Source: Alviniconcha marisindica (taxonomy: Eukaryota; Mollusca; Gastropoda; Provannidae). From it: a stretch of 64,000 nt of DNA. This document shows positions 63,013-64,000 of the stretch, piece after piece. The notes under the pieces were generated by a model that had not been told where the DNA came from, ran no database searches, and saw nothing but the letters and a program-made list of their open reading frames with translations. The stretch covers positions 381,001 through 445,000 of the forward strand of contig JABMCL010000865.1 of NCBI GenBank assembly GCA_018857735.1, read 5' to 3'. The position numbers and the translations under genes were made by a program. Numbering within the stretch: the first letter of the stretch is position 1; every line of letters starts with the position of its first letter.

Positions 63013-63280
63013 CTGCAACATAATTGTTCCATTTTAGCTGGAGCTGGCATTCTGTGATCCTCAATAATGCATGCATGTACTGCACTATATAAAACTTTTT
63101 TTGTGACCGAGATTTACTGTGACTTGAAAGTGGCGTGTTTTAGTATGCACGGTTCAAAAGTCGGATGTGCAGGTTGCTGGCACCCCCAACTGAGCAAACC
63201 TGTGAAAAGGTATGCATGTCAGTGTGTGTGTATGTGTGTGTGGTGTGTGTTGTGTGTGTGTGGCATCACATGCTATGCCT

Positions 63281-63360
<80 letters not shown>

Positions 63361-64000
63361 ATGTGTGTGATAGTTTACATTGCAAGAATGAGATTGTCAC
63401 ATTAACTTTTAACCCCCCACCCCCTCCTGAAAGAAGAAGACGAAAAATGTAGTTTGGGTTCTTGGAAAGGAGGTTAGTGAGAAAGATTCTTGAAGGCATA
63501 CGTTGAAATGATACAGTTTGCACAAAACAACAACAAAGATGTACATGTTCTGTAAGTTATATTACAACACACAAAGACTGAAACTGAAAGAGAGAATACT
63601 GGCTGGCATTCTGGCATTAATCTTGATTGTTCATTGATCCTTGAGCAAATGTTGTTGTTATGCTCATCCCAATCCATTTACCAACAATCAAAGTGGCAGC
63701 GTAATCGATGCCCAATTTTTAACACCTGTTTGTGGTCAGTAATGACTTTAAAAAAAAAAAATGGCTACTTCAAAGATGAAGATCCCTAGAAGTAGAAATG
63801 CACACAATCGCCAGTGATGTAGTTATGCCCTCGGTGTGAACTTATAATACTTAAACTTTACAAAGAAGCTGGTCGCCTGCAGAGAAGAAGAAGAAGAAGA
63901 AGAAGAAGAGTCAAACATGGGCAGTTGTAATGGGAGGCGCACGCTGCTGGATTGTAAACCACTAAATCTCGCAATACATATGTAAGGAAACCGCTGCGCA
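63013..64000. other. CEP290-like intron sequence
   Basis: (TG)n at 63281-63360, a C-rich patch at 63411-63426 and (AAG)n at 63886-63909. No further CEP290 exon could be recognised before the window ends. Confidence 0.6.

Overview
The window is eukaryotic nuclear DNA: GT-AG introns, split genes, tRNA-derived SINEs, decayed non-LTR retrotransposons, and very heavy simple-sequence DNA ((TG)n, (GA)n, poly-C and many minisatellites). Animal genes (VPS9D1, ARF family, PARP14-like, CEP290) together with this repeat style suggest a lophotrochozoan, most likely a marine gastropod mollusc. The species call is inference; the gene calls rest on translated exons with matching intron phases.

Layout. (1) 1-9636, + strand: the 3' eleven exons of a VPS9D1 homologue (MIT-like end, coiled coil, C-terminal VPS9 domain); its 5' exons lie outside the window. 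(2) 15656-20054 (-) and 24391-29282 (+): two ARF-like small GTPases, head to head, each 189 aa in four exons with identical intron positions. The 4.3 kb between their start codons holds a ~500 bp TG tract, a SINE, an unexplained AT-palindrome/TTTTGACGCA array and a small element with ~40 bp terminal inverted repeats. (3) 29.3-35.6 kb: intergenic, with LINE fragments and a perfect-looking 624 bp tandem duplication. (4) 35676-39971 (-) and 43896-49912 (+): a second head-to-head paralogue pair with a coiled-coil N-terminus. The + member has a PARP14/PARP10-type RRM and three 202-aa KH-like repeats; the - member has lost the first RRM exon. The + gene carries a tandem exon duplication whose first copy is decaying and broken by a retroelement. 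(5) 50-55.8 kb: inverted repeat, satellite-like array and microsatellites. (6) 55847-63012 (-): the 3' six exons of a CEP290-like centrosomal/ciliary coiled-coil protein, whose introns are packed with minisatellites.

Recurring theme. In at least three genes, tandem repeats include or abut a 3' splice site, so copies of the acceptor (and sometimes the first exon bases) are arrayed upstream of the real exon. This is visible in the ARF-like - gene, twice in the CEP290-like gene, and in a simpler duplicated form in VPS9D1. The genes do not form one pathway; VPS9D1 (Rab5-type exchange) and the ARF-like GTPases both fit membrane traffic, CEP290 the ciliary transition zone, and the PARP14-like pair probable nucleic-acid or stress/immune functions (inference).
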